Below are positions 1-6,655 of a stretch of 18,909 bases of DNA, in pieces (position 1 is the stretch's first letter; each line of letters opens with the position of its first letter). The DNA comes from UBA668 sp031413415. Lineage in GTDB: Bacteria > Actinomycetota > Acidimicrobiia > Acidimicrobiales > Ilumatobacteraceae. The position numbers and the translations under genes were made by a program. Location: positions 1 through 18,909 of the forward strand of contig JANOET010000290.1 in assembly GCA_031413415.1 (NCBI GenBank), given 5' to 3'. The notes beneath the pieces are model-generated. The model did no database searches. It was not told the origin of the DNA and saw only the letters and a list, made by a program, of their open reading frames with translations.

Positions 1-470
1 GGCATGTCGATCGACCAGTCGGCAGGTTTGGACGAGCCGTTGATGAAGCTGACGCCACCGGTCGCCGTCGGATCGTCGATGCGTGGAACGTTCGCACCCA
101 GCCACACCTTGCTCATGTGCTCGACACCGCACGCCAGTCCGACGTCGATCGCGCCGACGCTGATGAGGTTGGCGATCATGTGGTTGGCCTGCTGCGACGA
201 GCCGCACTGGCAGTCGATGGTGGTGCCGGCCACCTGGTACGGCAACCCCGCGGACAACCACGCGGTGCGAGTGACGTTGCTCGCCTGCTCGCCGGCCTGG
301 GTGACACAGCCACCGACCACTTGACCGACCTGACCTGGGTCGACGCCGGCGCGAGCGAGCACGCCGACCTGAGCGCGTGACAGCAGATCCGATGCATGGA
401 TGTCGGCCAGCGGTCCGTTGCGCTTGCCGACCGGCGTGCGGCCCGCCTCGACGATCACCGGGTTGCTCAT
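1..470 (-). CDS. Thiolase (acetyl-CoA acetyltransferase family), N-terminal 156 residues
   Basis: The reverse strand reads as a thiolase N-terminal domain from the ATG at 470 and stays open to the window edge, so the C-terminal catalytic half (GHP and CxG motifs) is outside. It opens with the usual ...IVEAGRTPVGK, followed by the VVGGCVTQAGEQ region. The nucleophile motif is at residues 84-92 (TIDCQCGSS), where Cys89 aligns with the acyl-accepting cysteine of the family pattern NRxCSSG. Thiolases either cleave 3-ketoacyl-CoA in beta-oxidation or condense two acyl-CoAs; the sequence does not decide which. The start is supported by GGAGGT about 7 nt upstream of the ATG. A perfect inverted repeat lies just upstream of that ribosome site (489-509), so transcription is probably controlled by a dimeric repressor. 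Family call is firm; substrate unknown. Confidence 0.9.
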   Translation of the reverse strand, partial: MSNPVIVEAGRTPVGKRNGPLADIHASDLLSRAQVGVLARAGVDPGQVGQVVGGCVTQAGEQASNVTRTAWLSAGLPYQVAGTTIDCQCGSSQQANHMIANLISVGAIDVGLACGVEHMSKVWLGANVPRIDDPTATGGVSFINGSSKPADWSIDM

Positions 471-488
471 TGGGACGACCTCCAGCTT

Positions 489-509
489 GAGTAATGACGG
501 ACATTACTC
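489..509. promoter_or_regulatory. Perfect 8-bp inverted-repeat operator upstream of the thiolase gene
   Basis: Left arm GAGTAATG (489-496) and right arm CATTACTC (502-509) are exact reverse complements around the 5-nt spacer ACGGA. The site lies 18 bp upstream of the thiolase ATG on the reverse strand and about 150 bp upstream of the divergent methyltransferase. A 21-bp AT-centred palindrome in GC-rich DNA is typical of TetR-type repressor sites that govern fatty acid or acyl-CoA genes. The repressor is not in the window and its identity is inferred only from size and context. Confidence 0.7.
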
Positions 510-657
510 GTGGGTCGCGAACGATCGTCGATCGGAGGCCGGCTGTCAACGTTCTCGACGATCGCCGCGTGCGCCGACCCCGAGCAACTTCGTGGCCTTG
601 TGCGCGACGACCAGCAGTCGCATACTCGAACTTCACGAGATCACGAGAGGGAACGTC

Positions 658-1428
658 ATGTCAGAAGCCGTCGTCGACGTCGAGGTTCTGCGTCACCAGG
701 TCCGGGACAAGTACCGCCACGTGGCGCTGGACCCGGGTGGCGACCATCACTTCCACACCGGGCGTCGGCTTGCGGCATTGCTCGGCTACGACGACGCCAT
801 CGTCGAAGCGTTACCGGATCGTGCCGTCGAGTCATTCGCTGGGGTTGGCAACCCGTTCTCACTGCGGGGCCTCGATGTCGGGGACCATGTCGTCGACATC
901 GGATCCGGGGCGGGGTTCGACAGCTTCATCGCCGCTGGCCAAGTCACAGCACGCGGTCGCGTCGTGGGCGTCGACATGACCGACGAGATGCTCGACAAAG
1001 CCCGCGGCACCGCTGCGGAGATCGGAGCCGAACACGTCGAGTTCCGCTCCGGCCTCGCCGAGGAACTGCCGCTCGACGACGGCTGGGCCGACGTCGTCAT
1101 CTCGAACGGTGTCATCAACCTCTGTGTGGACAAGCGGGCCGTGTTCGAGGAGATCCACCGTGTACTCCGACCGGGCGGAATGCTCCAGTTCGCCGACATC
1201 TCCAACGGCCGAGCGGTACCCATCGAAGCCGTCCGTGATGTCGACCTCTGGACCGGTTGAATTGCGGGTGGGCTGCCCCGTGCGGGCTGGCAGAAGATGC
1301 TGGAGGACAGCGGCTTCGGTGACGTCACGATCGGTCCTGCGGTCGACACGTTCAATGGAGCTCGGGGCGAGGCAAATGCTCGCTCATTCGAGGTGTACGG
1401 CTACTCCTTCCTGGCTCGCCGCCACTGA
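658..1428 (+). CDS. ArsM-like SAM-dependent methyltransferase, probable selenoprotein (in-frame TGA, codon 201)
   Basis: A class I methyltransferase of 256 residues if the TGA at 1258-1260 is read through. SAM-binding motif I is VVDIGSGAGFD (78-88), the second-strand acidic motif is GVDMTDEM (104-111), and the ArsM/AS3MT-type block SNGVINLCVDK is at 149-159, followed by RVLRPGG. The frame then reads DLWTG-TGA-IAGGLPRAGWQ and continues with normal family sequence to a TGA at 1428. From memory, human AS3MT has LWGECLGGAL at this place, so the TGA replaces Cys206 (Cys224 in algal ArsM), an As(III)-binding cysteine. A hairpin 13 nt after the TGA could be a SECIS element. The other AS3MT cysteines are missing (the YGCG motif reads AGVG; SNC reads SNG), leaving Cys156 and residue 201, so arsenic may not be the substrate. 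Start chosen at ATG 658 because GAGAGGG lies 6-8 nt upstream. Alternatives are a nonsense mutation or sequencing error, which I think less likely. Confidence 0.85.
1273..1293 (+). promoter_or_regulatory. Candidate bacterial SECIS hairpin after the methyltransferase TGA
   Basis: Bases 1273-1277 (CTGCC) pair with 1289-1293 (GGCAG). Inside, CC (1278-1279) can pair with GG (1285-1286), leaving a 2-nt bulge on the 3' side and a loop beginning GUGC at 1280. The loop starts 20 nt after the TGA, and its first base is G, as bacterial SECIS models require. The fold is imperfect, and a competing GGG/CCC hairpin (1270-1278) exists, so this element alone is only moderate evidence. Confidence 0.55.
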
Positions 1429-1442
1429 GCGATCCACAGTTT

Positions 1443-1473
1443 CGTCGAACGAACGCAAGGTCGACGTTCGACG
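1443..1473. terminator. Inverted repeat between convergent genes, possible bidirectional terminator
   Basis: CGTCGAACG (1443-1451) and CGTTCGACG (1465-1473) form a perfect 9-bp stem around a 13-nt loop. It sits in the 60-bp gap between the stop of the methyltransferase and the stop of the convergent response regulator. There is no U-tract on either strand, so termination is inferred from position and stem only. Confidence 0.45.
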
Positions 1474-1488
1474 TGCAGGGGGAACTGA

Positions 1489-2175
1489 TCAGAGCTCCTG
1501 AGGCGCTCCTGGTAGGACGAGTCCGCTCTCGTACGCGGCGACGACTGCTTGGGCGCGGTCGCGAACGGCGAGTTTCGCGAACACGTGTCCGACGTGCGTC
1601 TTGACGGTTGCTTCGCTGACGTGGAGGGTGTGCGCGATTTCGACGTTGTTCCGTCCGGTCGCCATCAGTTTGAGCACGTCCCGTTCGCGATCGGTCAACG
1701 ACGCCACGCTCTGCTCGCAGGCACTTCGGCTTCCGGGAGTGAGTGCGATCGTTGTCAGGAGTCTTCCCAGAAGGCGGGGTGCGATGACGGCGTCGCCCTC
1801 GGCCGCAAGCCGCACGGCTCTGAGCAAGTCGTCGCCATCGCCGTCCTTGAGCAGGAATCCGCACGCGCCCGCTCGAACTGCGTCGATGACGTAGGCGTCG
1901 TGGTCGAAGGTGGTCAGGATGATGACTGCGACCTCGGGCAGTTCTTCGCGGATTCGCTGGGTCGCTGCGATGCCGTCGACGAGCGGCATGTGGACGTCCA
2001 TCAACACGACATGTGGTCGCGCATGATGCGCGAGCTCGACTGCCTGGGCACCATTGGCGGCCTCGGCGACGACGACGACGTCTTCTGCGAAGCTCAGGAG
2101 AGCACGAATTCCCTGGCGGACCATGGTTTGATCGTCGGCAAGGAGCACCCGGATGGTGGGCTGTTCATCGATCAT
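1489..2175 (-). CDS. NarL/FixJ-family response regulator
   Basis: A 228-residue two-domain DNA-binding regulator. The receiver domain (about 6-122) has the acidic pair Asp14-Asp15, the phosphoacceptor Asp60 in VVLMDVHMP, Thr88 in ILTTF and Lys110 in GFLLKDG. The C-terminal LuxR-type helix-turn-helix begins near SLTDRERDVLKLMATGRNN and ends in VSEATVKTHVGHVFAKL. The start was set at ATG 2175 because it overlaps the stop of the upstream kinase gene (ATGA, 4 bp), an arrangement that implies translational coupling; an in-frame upstream codon at 2214 would extend into the kinase gene. It should be phosphorylated by the kinase encoded just upstream and bind promoters as a dimer. The divergent membrane-protein gene at 3556 is a likely target by position, which is inference. 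Confidence 0.95.
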   Translation of the reverse strand: MIDEQPTIRVLLADDQTMVRQGIRALLSFAEDVVVVAEAANGAQAVELAHHARPHVVLMDVHMPLVDGIAATQRIREELPEVAVIILTTFDHDAYVIDAVRAGACGFLLKDGDGDDLLRAVRLAAEGDAVIAPRLLGRLLTTIALTPGSRSACEQSVASLTDRERDVLKLMATGRNNVEIAHTLHVSEATVKTHVGHVFAKLAVRDRAQAVVAAYESGLVLPGAPQEL

Positions 2176-3344
2176 GATGCGGCCGACGTCGGCAGCGAGG
2201 CCTGGACCACCCACACGCCGGGCTCGCGCGGGCCAACGTCGAGCTGGCCGCCGCAGATGCTGACGCGCTCACGCATGCCGGCAAGTCCGATCCCGTCGCT
2301 GATTCGCTGACGGCCACGGGTCACGCGAGACGGATTGACCGCCGTGATCTGGAGGTGGTCCGCCTCCCAGCCCAGGGTGAGGCGAACCGGTCCGAGGGCT
2401 CCGTGGCGTCTGGCGTTGGTGAGGCATTCCTGCGCAATCCGGAACGCGGTCAAGGAGTGTCCTGCCGGCATCTCCCGTGGTGTCCCGACGACCTCGAGCT
2501 CGACGTCCTGACCAGCTCGCCGACATTCCTCGACGAGGCGCGGGAGATGTTCGACGGAGGGCTGCGAGGTGGGCGGTACCAGCTCGCCCGACGGTCGGAG
2601 CGCGCCCAGCATGTCGCGGAGTTCGGTCATGGCCTGCCGCGCGCTGACTTCGATCGCTCTGACGTCGTCGACCGCGGCCGGCTGTCCGTGCTCGATGCGG
2701 CGTCGGAGCACCTGGGCCTGGATCGAGACGACGTTCATCGTGTGAGCAGTGATGTCGTGCAACTCCCGGGCAACACGTAGTCGCTCTCGAAGTGTCGCTT
2801 GTTGCAGGTCGATGCTGTGCGAGTCGGCCAGCTCGGCGACCAAGCCGATGGCTCGCGCCTCACGGTCGCCCGATCGTCGCACGATCACACCGAACAGCCA
2901 CGGCGCCGCGATGAACCCGACCGGAAACACGACCTGTTGAGGAAACGCGAACGGCCCTGGAGCTGCGACATTCATCGACATCAACGCAAGCACACCCGCA
3001 GCGACGTATGGCTGCTCCCGGTAACGCCCGAACCGGCCGGCGCCGAAGCTCGCGGCGAAGATCAACACCAAGAACGGGTCGTCCGACCCATCGGTACCAC
3101 CAACCGAACTTGCGATCATGGGCGCGGCGAGCGAGGCCACGAACGGTACGAGTGGGGCGGTGCGCAACAGCGCGAACGAGGCCAGTGTCGCCAGCGCCAC
3201 GGACGCGACCAAGACCGGCCGGTCCGCGTGCTGCGCCGCGGCACCGATCCACGTGGCGAGCGCCACCACGCCCGCCGCGGCGATCCCGAACGCGAGGGTC
3301 CGATTCGTTCTGAGATGCGACAGGAATGGCGAGGCAAGCTTCAC
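2172..3344 (-). CDS. Membrane sensor histidine kinase (HisKA_3 family)
   Basis: A 390-residue kinase of the DesK/NarX-like type. The N-terminal half (about 15-155) has five or six hydrophobic segments with short loops and no large extracellular domain, so it probably senses something in or near the membrane. The dimerisation and phosphoacceptor helix RLRVARELHDITAHTMNVV places the phosphorylated His at 196. The ATPase domain has an N-box with Asn310 (QECLTNARRHG) and a G-box GIGLAGMRERV (351-361). The start is GTG at 3344 with a G-run (GGGGG) about 6 nt upstream; no better upstream start is apparent. The stop overlaps the response regulator start by 4 bp, so the pair is one operon. Stimulus unknown. 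Confidence 0.93.
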   Translation of the reverse strand: MKLASPFLSHLRTNRTLAFGIAAAGVVALATWIGAAAQHADRPVLVASVALATLASFALLRTAPLVPFVASLAAPMIASSVGGTDGSDDPFLVLIFAASFGAGRFGRYREQPYVAAGVLALMSMNVAAPGPFAFPQQVVFPVGFIAAPWLFGVIVRRSGDREARAIGLVAELADSHSIDLQQATLRERLRVARELHDITAHTMNVVSIQAQVLRRRIEHGQPAAVDDVRAIEVSARQAMTELRDMLGALRPSGELVPPTSQPSVEHLPRLVEECRRAGQDVELEVVGTPREMPAGHSLTAFRIAQECLTNARRHGALGPVRLTLGWEADHLQITAVNPSRVTRGRQRISDGIGLAGMRERVSICGGQLDVGPREPGVWVVQASLPTSAAS

Positions 3345-3508
3345 GTGGCCCCCGATGTCATCGGATTCGATCGGCCCCAGTATGACCGTTCGCGATGGGC
3401 CCCAGCCTCAGCCCAGGGGATGAGACACGCACTTCGACCGTCCCCCCGGAGTCGGAGAGGAGGCCGAGCGGAACCGTCCCGAGCGGCGATGCGGCGCGAA
3501 CCCCGGCA

Positions 3509-3521
3509 TTCGATACTCGAA
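3509..3521. promoter_or_regulatory. Short inverted repeat in the divergent kinase/membrane-protein promoter region
   Basis: TTCGA (3509-3513) and TCGAA (3517-3521) are reverse complements with a 3-nt spacer, 34 bp upstream of the membrane-protein start. The 211-bp gap 3345-3555 holds no gene. This is the most regular palindrome I see there and a possible site for the neighbouring LuxR-type regulator, but short palindromes are common in GC-rich DNA. Confidence 0.3.
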
Positions 3522-3555
3522 GCGTCCGCAGCGGGCCACGACCACGGAGATCGAC

Positions 3556-4101
3556 ATGAGCAACAACACAGCAATCGAGGAGTTACCAGCCGTCAACGAG
3601 ATGGACGGGGTCGGCAAGGCAGCGGCGATCGTCGTGGCCACGTGTGCCATCGGACTCGCGGTGTACCACGCGCTGTCGACCAGTGCACCGAGCGCGGATT
3701 ACGACACATTTGGTGGGAATGCGCGCGAGGTCGCGTTCTTCGCGTACCTCGTGGGTTCCATCGTCGCCCTCTCATCTGCCCGACGCGCCAGAGTCGCAAC
3801 GACCCGAGCCACCCAATTGATCATCGTCGGGTACGCGCTCGTCGCGTTTGGTGTCGCTGCCGGATTCGTGCTTCGCGACGATCCCGATTGGTTCGTGGTT
3901 GTGGGCATTCCGGGCAACCTGCTGGCCATCATCGGATGGATCACCCTTGGCATCACGAGCACCAAGCAACGTCTGCTCCCACGTTGGGCGGCGATCCTCG
4001 GCGCGGTGGGTGGAGTGTTCGCAGTGCTCTTCGCCGAGTTCGGGTCCGGCGTCCTCATCGGCAGCTTCTGGCTCTATCTCGCGTTCCGCCGGAATCCCTG
4101 A
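3556..4101 (+). CDS. Small multi-pass membrane protein of unknown function
   Basis: A 181-residue protein that I do not recognise. It has hydrophobic segments at about 21-42, 57-75, 86-106, 112-133 and a long C-terminal stretch 144-177 that could span twice, giving five or six membrane helices. Between the first two helices is a short polar loop (STSAPSADYDTFGGNARE). The start at ATG 3556 has GGAG 6-7 nt upstream. It is divergent from the two-component kinase, 211 bp away, and stands alone before a convergent gene. Divergent pairing with DesK-like kinases is often seen for membrane proteins or transporters controlled by the pair; that it is the regulated target here is inference. Confidence 0.8.
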   Translation: MSNNTAIEELPAVNEMDGVGKAAAIVVATCAIGLAVYHALSTSAPSADYDTFGGNAREVAFFAYLVGSIVALSSARRARVATTRATQLIIVGYALVAFGVAAGFVLRDDPDWFVVVGIPGNLLAIIGWITLGITSTKQRLLPRWAAILGAVGGVFAVLFAEFGSGVLIGSFWLYLAFRRNP

Positions 4102-4124
4102 GGGAGCCGAAGACGAGGAAGGTC

Positions 4125-4138
4125 ACCGACTCGTCGGT
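4125..4138. terminator. Small hairpin between convergent genes
   Basis: ACCGA (4125-4129) and TCGGT (4134-4138) form a perfect 5-bp stem with loop CTCG in the 36-bp gap between the membrane protein and the amidohydrolase. There is no U-tract. It is a weak candidate for a shared terminator. Confidence 0.25.
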
Positions 4139-5244
4139 CAGGCCGGGAGGAGGAGTTGCGCGTTGCGGACGAAGAACGCCTCGACGGCATCGTCGCCGAG
4201 GGGCCCGATGTCGTTGGCGAGACGGCCGATGGGGTCGGTGCCACCTTCGGGGTGGGGGAAGTCGGTGGAGAACGCGTAGATCTCGGGCCTGCCGTAACGC
4301 TGGATCTGACGGGCGGTGCGCTCCCAGAAGAACGGTGTCACTCGGATCTGGTCGATGAAGACCTCGGTGGGGCGGCGTTGCAGCCCGTTGCGAAGGCGTC
4401 GGGACATCTGGAGGCGATCTTCGAGGAAGTCGATGAACGGCCCCACCCACATGGCGCCGAGTTCGATCACCCCGACGCGCAGGCCGGGGTGCCGGTCGAA
4501 CACGCCGCCGTAGATCATCGCGGAGAGATAGTTCTGCACGGGGAGGTGCATCGTCGCCAGCATGTGCGGACCGACGGGCTCGCCGGTCGAGAAGCCGCCG
4601 GGCCGCAGGGTGTCGGCATCGGGCCACGCGTCGCTGCCGAAGAAGCCATCCTGGCCTCCGATGTGGAACGTCACGGGTACACCGGTGTCGGCGAGGAGGG
4701 CCCACAGCGGGTCGACCTCGGGTGCCGCAGGTGAGAAACCTCCAGGGGCGATGCCATCCTGGATGAGCACCGCGCGGGCGCCGCCCGCTGCGACTCGCTC
4801 GGCTTCGGCGACGGCGCCGTCGATCGTGGTCAGGTTGAGCAGCGCCGCTGGCCGGAGACGGCCACCGCCCGCCGATGTCCACCGCAGCACGGTGTCGTTG
4901 TACTCGCGCAGCACCAGTGCGGCGTTCGGGTGGTCGGCCCAGGCAGACGACGCCAGGATCACCTGCGGGAAGATCAGCTGGCACTCGATCCCCATCACGT
5001 CCAAGGCGGCGAGGCGATCCTCTGGGGTGCATGCCCCTGGTGCGGCGGTGCTCTTGGTCGTCCACACCGACTCGACGGTGAGTTCGGGGACGTCGGTCTC
5101 GTCGAAGTAGGGGATGTGGGAGAAGCGCTCACCGAAGTGGGCGGTGGCGTCGCCGAACACCTCGCCCCAGCGTGAAATCGGCACCTGGAGGTGACTGTCG
5201 AGGTCGTTGATTCGGCCGTGCACGGCCGGAACGTTCGTGGTCAT
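4138..5244 (-). CDS. Amidohydrolase-2 family metal-dependent hydrolase or decarboxylase
   Basis: A 368-residue TIM-barrel protein of the amidohydrolase-related (ACMSD-like) family. The N-terminal metal motif is Asp16-x-His18 in NDLDSHLQVP, where many family members have DxH as well. Other likely ligand regions are His194 in VTFHIGGQDG, Glu261 in VGVIELGAMW, and Asp328 with His331 in FSTDFPHPEGG near the C-terminus. Members hydrolyse or decarboxylate aromatic and acyl compounds; substrate cannot be read here. The start at ATG 5244 lacks a Shine-Dalgarno site but has TATGTT ending 6 nt before the ATG, suggesting a leaderless transcript. A much longer open frame upstream (to 5475) overlaps the next gene and is not needed for the fold. 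Confidence 0.88.
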   Translation of the reverse strand: MTTNVPAVHGRINDLDSHLQVPISRWGEVFGDATAHFGERFSHIPYFDETDVPELTVESVWTTKSTAAPGACTPEDRLAALDVMGIECQLIFPQVILASSAWADHPNAALVLREYNDTVLRWTSAGGGRLRPAALLNLTTIDGAVAEAERVAAGGARAVLIQDGIAPGGFSPAAPEVDPLWALLADTGVPVTFHIGGQDGFFGSDAWPDADTLRPGGFSTGEPVGPHMLATMHLPVQNYLSAMIYGGVFDRHPGLRVGVIELGAMWVGPFIDFLEDRLQMSRRLRNGLQRRPTEVFIDQIRVTPFFWERTARQIQRYGRPEIYAFSTDFPHPEGGTDPIGRLANDIGPLGDDAVEAFFVRNAQLLLPA

Positions 5245-5250
5245 GGGCCA

Positions 5251-5256
5251 AACATA
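5251..5256 (-). promoter_or_regulatory. -10 box for a leaderless amidohydrolase transcript
   Basis: TATGTT on the reverse strand is followed by 6 nt and then the ATG at 5244. No Shine-Dalgarno sequence is present. The same TANNNT geometry occurs at other starts in this window. Confidence 0.5.
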
Positions 5257-5288
5257 CGGCCTGGCGATGCTTGCGAATCGCGCGACGA

Positions 5289-5894
5289 TCAAGGTGATCC
5301 GGCGCCATCGGCGAGTTCGCGCCGAGCGACCGCCACTCCGGCGTCCCACCCGGGAGCTCGGCCCTGTCGCGGTGGCGCGATCGCGTCGACGTCGCAACCC
5401 GCACGGGTCAGCACCCACCCGGTGATCGAGTTGCAGCTCCACATGTCGCCTGTGCGAGCCTCGTCGCGACCCCATGTGTACGTCGGCACGACCGGGAGAA
5501 GGTCGAACACGGTTCGTGCGACGGCCGGATCGGCGGTGACCCCCGTGGGGTGGCCGACAGCGTCCGCCAGATCAGGCACGATGCCGTCGAGCCATCGGCG
5601 AACCTCGTATCGAAACATTCGCCACCGACCGGCGCGTCGCAGACCGACAGGACCGGTGGTGACCACGCCGCGGTCCTGACCGTGCTCGTCGGGTTCCGGA
5701 GTCATCTCGACGAAGTAGTGAGCGGAACCCAGCTGGACCTCGACGACCGAGTGGTACAGGCCACGTCGCGGCCGGCGCTCGACCGCTGCCTTCACCGCCT
5801 CGTAGACGATGCCGTTGAGACGAACGAAGTGAGCACCCGCACCGAGTGGGATCCAGTGAATCGTCACCGTCCACTCGTCCGCGCAGCCTTCCAC
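5289..5894 (-). CDS. Unknown protein, possibly a permuted papain-fold enzyme
   Basis: A 201-residue protein without signal peptide or membrane helix. Visible landmarks are an N-terminal TIHWIPLGAGAHFVRLNG segment, a central YHSVVEVQLGSAHYFVEMTP (His48, Glu52), and a C-terminal MWSCNSITGWVLTRAG (Cys154) followed by APPRQGRAPGW. A His-then-Cys order, with Cys at the start of a helix, recalls circularly permuted NlpC/P60 (LRAT/YiiX-like) proteins, but I cannot confirm that fold. The start is taken as GTG 5894 with AGGAG 7 nt upstream; an upstream ATG at 5899 is out of frame. It lies on the same strand as its neighbours but 44 bp from the amidohydrolase start, with a separate promoter between, so it need not share its function. 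Confidence 0.75.
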   Translation of the reverse strand: MEGCADEWTVTIHWIPLGAGAHFVRLNGIVYEAVKAAVERRPRRGLYHSVVEVQLGSAHYFVEMTPEPDEHGQDRGVVTTGPVGLRRAGRWRMFRYEVRRWLDGIVPDLADAVGHPTGVTADPAVARTVFDLLPVVPTYTWGRDEARTGDMWSCNSITGWVLTRAGCDVDAIAPPRQGRAPGWDAGVAVARRELADGAGSP

Positions 5895-5993
5895 GTCATC
5901 TCTCCTCGCGCGGCCAGCGTGCGGCAGGCGGCGCGTGGTGCATAGGGGCGAACGGCCCAAGCGTCGGCCGCGAGTCGAACCGCGATCGGGCTT

Positions 5994-6398
5994 TCATGGG
6001 AGCAGGTTGAGGGCACCGATGTTCGATCGGACGACGGTGAAGTGCCGCCGATCGAGTGTTGCGATGTCGAACGAGCCGAGCCGTTCGGCGGCGGCGATCA
6101 CGGATGCGTCGACGGTGCCCAGCGGGAGGTCGCTGTAGTGCGCCACGAGTTCGGCGATGCGTAACCAGTCCGACGCCGCGACGGGTTCGACGATGAGATT
6201 GCCTGCGGCGAGATCCCCGAGGAACCGGACCTCGGGTTCGACGCCCAGGCGGGTGCCCAGCAGGTACGTGACCTCGGTGATGACGAGCGTCGGCACGATG
6301 AGAGGTCCGGGGTGTGCTTCGAGCAAGTCCAGGCTCGCCGCGTGATGACGGTCGTCGCGGTCGATGTACGCGTACAGCGGGCCGGCATCGACGATCAG
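5994..6398 (-). CDS. vapC: VapC-type PIN-domain ribonuclease toxin
   Basis: A 134-residue PIN-domain protein, the usual VapC length. The four acidic residues expected for Mg2+-dependent RNA cleavage are present: Asp4 in IVDAGPLYA, Glu42 in VITEVTYLLG, Asp97 in LGTVDASVIA and Asp116 in IATLDRRHF. It should cleave a specific RNA (tRNA or rRNA in characterised cases) when free of its antitoxin. No ATG, GTG or TTG precedes the conserved IVDAG in a useful position. The likely start is CTG at 6398, which overlaps the vapB stop as CTGA in the way ATGA or GTGA overlaps normally do. The 99 bp between its stop and the next gene hold nothing I recognise. Confidence 0.88.
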   Translation of the reverse strand: MIVDAGPLYAYIDRDDRHHAASLDLLEAHPGPLIVPTLVITEVTYLLGTRLGVEPEVRFLGDLAAGNLIVEPVAASDWLRIAELVAHYSDLPLGTVDASVIAAAERLGSFDIATLDRRHFTVVRSNIGALNLLP

Positions 6399-6628
6399 TG
6401 CGATGAGCCGACCTCGCTCGCGAGAATCTCCTCGATGCGTTCGGAGATGTCGGAGCGCCCGCTTGCCCCGGCACCCGCAGCGAGGAGCCGGCGTCTTCCC
6501 TGCGGTGCGGTGAGCAACGTCTCGATCGCCTCGCGAGTGAGTTCCGACACGGTGGTCCCTCGACGCGCGGCTTCGTGTCGCAGCCGGGCATCGAGATCGT
6601 CGGGAAGCTTGACCGTGGTGCGGCGCAT
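6395..6628 (-). CDS. vapB: VapB-type ribbon-helix-helix antitoxin
   Basis: A 77-residue protein whose N-terminus is a ribbon-helix-helix DNA-binding domain: a beta strand RRTTVKLPDDL followed by DARLRHEAARRGTTVSELTREAIETLL. The C-terminal tail (about 45-77) is the part expected to wrap and neutralise the VapC toxin encoded next. The start is put at ATG 6628 because a perfect palindrome that includes a -10-like TATGCT ends immediately before it; in-frame starts at 6640 and 6646 would lie inside that palindrome or promoter. It stops by overlapping vapC by 4 bp, ensuring coupled synthesis. It begins 27 bp after the stop of the anti-sigma gene but probably has its own autoregulated promoter. Confidence 0.9.
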   Translation of the reverse strand: MRRTTVKLPDDLDARLRHEAARRGTTVSELTREAIETLLTAPQGRRRLLAAGAGASGRSDISERIEEILASEVGSSH

Positions 6629-6642
6629 GTATGCCAGCATAC
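6629..6642 (-). promoter_or_regulatory. vapBC operator overlapping a leaderless promoter
   Basis: On the reverse strand GTATGC and GCATAC flank a 2-nt centre, a perfect 6-bp inverted repeat directly before the vapB ATG at 6628. It contains TATGCT (6641-6636), a -10-like box 7 nt from the ATG. VapB-VapC complexes normally repress their own promoter through such repeats; binding here would cover the -10 box and start site. Confidence 0.65.
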
Positions 6643-6655
6643 CCACCTGTCGGTA

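Noticed and set aside
400..1260. Methyltransferase beginning at 400 and ending at the TGA at 1260
   Set aside because: The N-terminal extension overlaps the divergent thiolase and its operator and has no family similarity; ATG 658 has a ribosome site. The TGA is not the natural end because homology continues in frame.
2799..4358. Long plus-strand open frame of 519 codons
   Set aside because: Arg/Gly/His-rich low-complexity translation opposite the kinase gene and across the membrane-protein gene; typical shadow in GC-rich DNA.
5940..5993. tRNA-like T-loop (GGTTCGA on the reverse strand)
   Set aside because: The flanking five bases do not pair, and no acceptor or anticodon stems can be formed.
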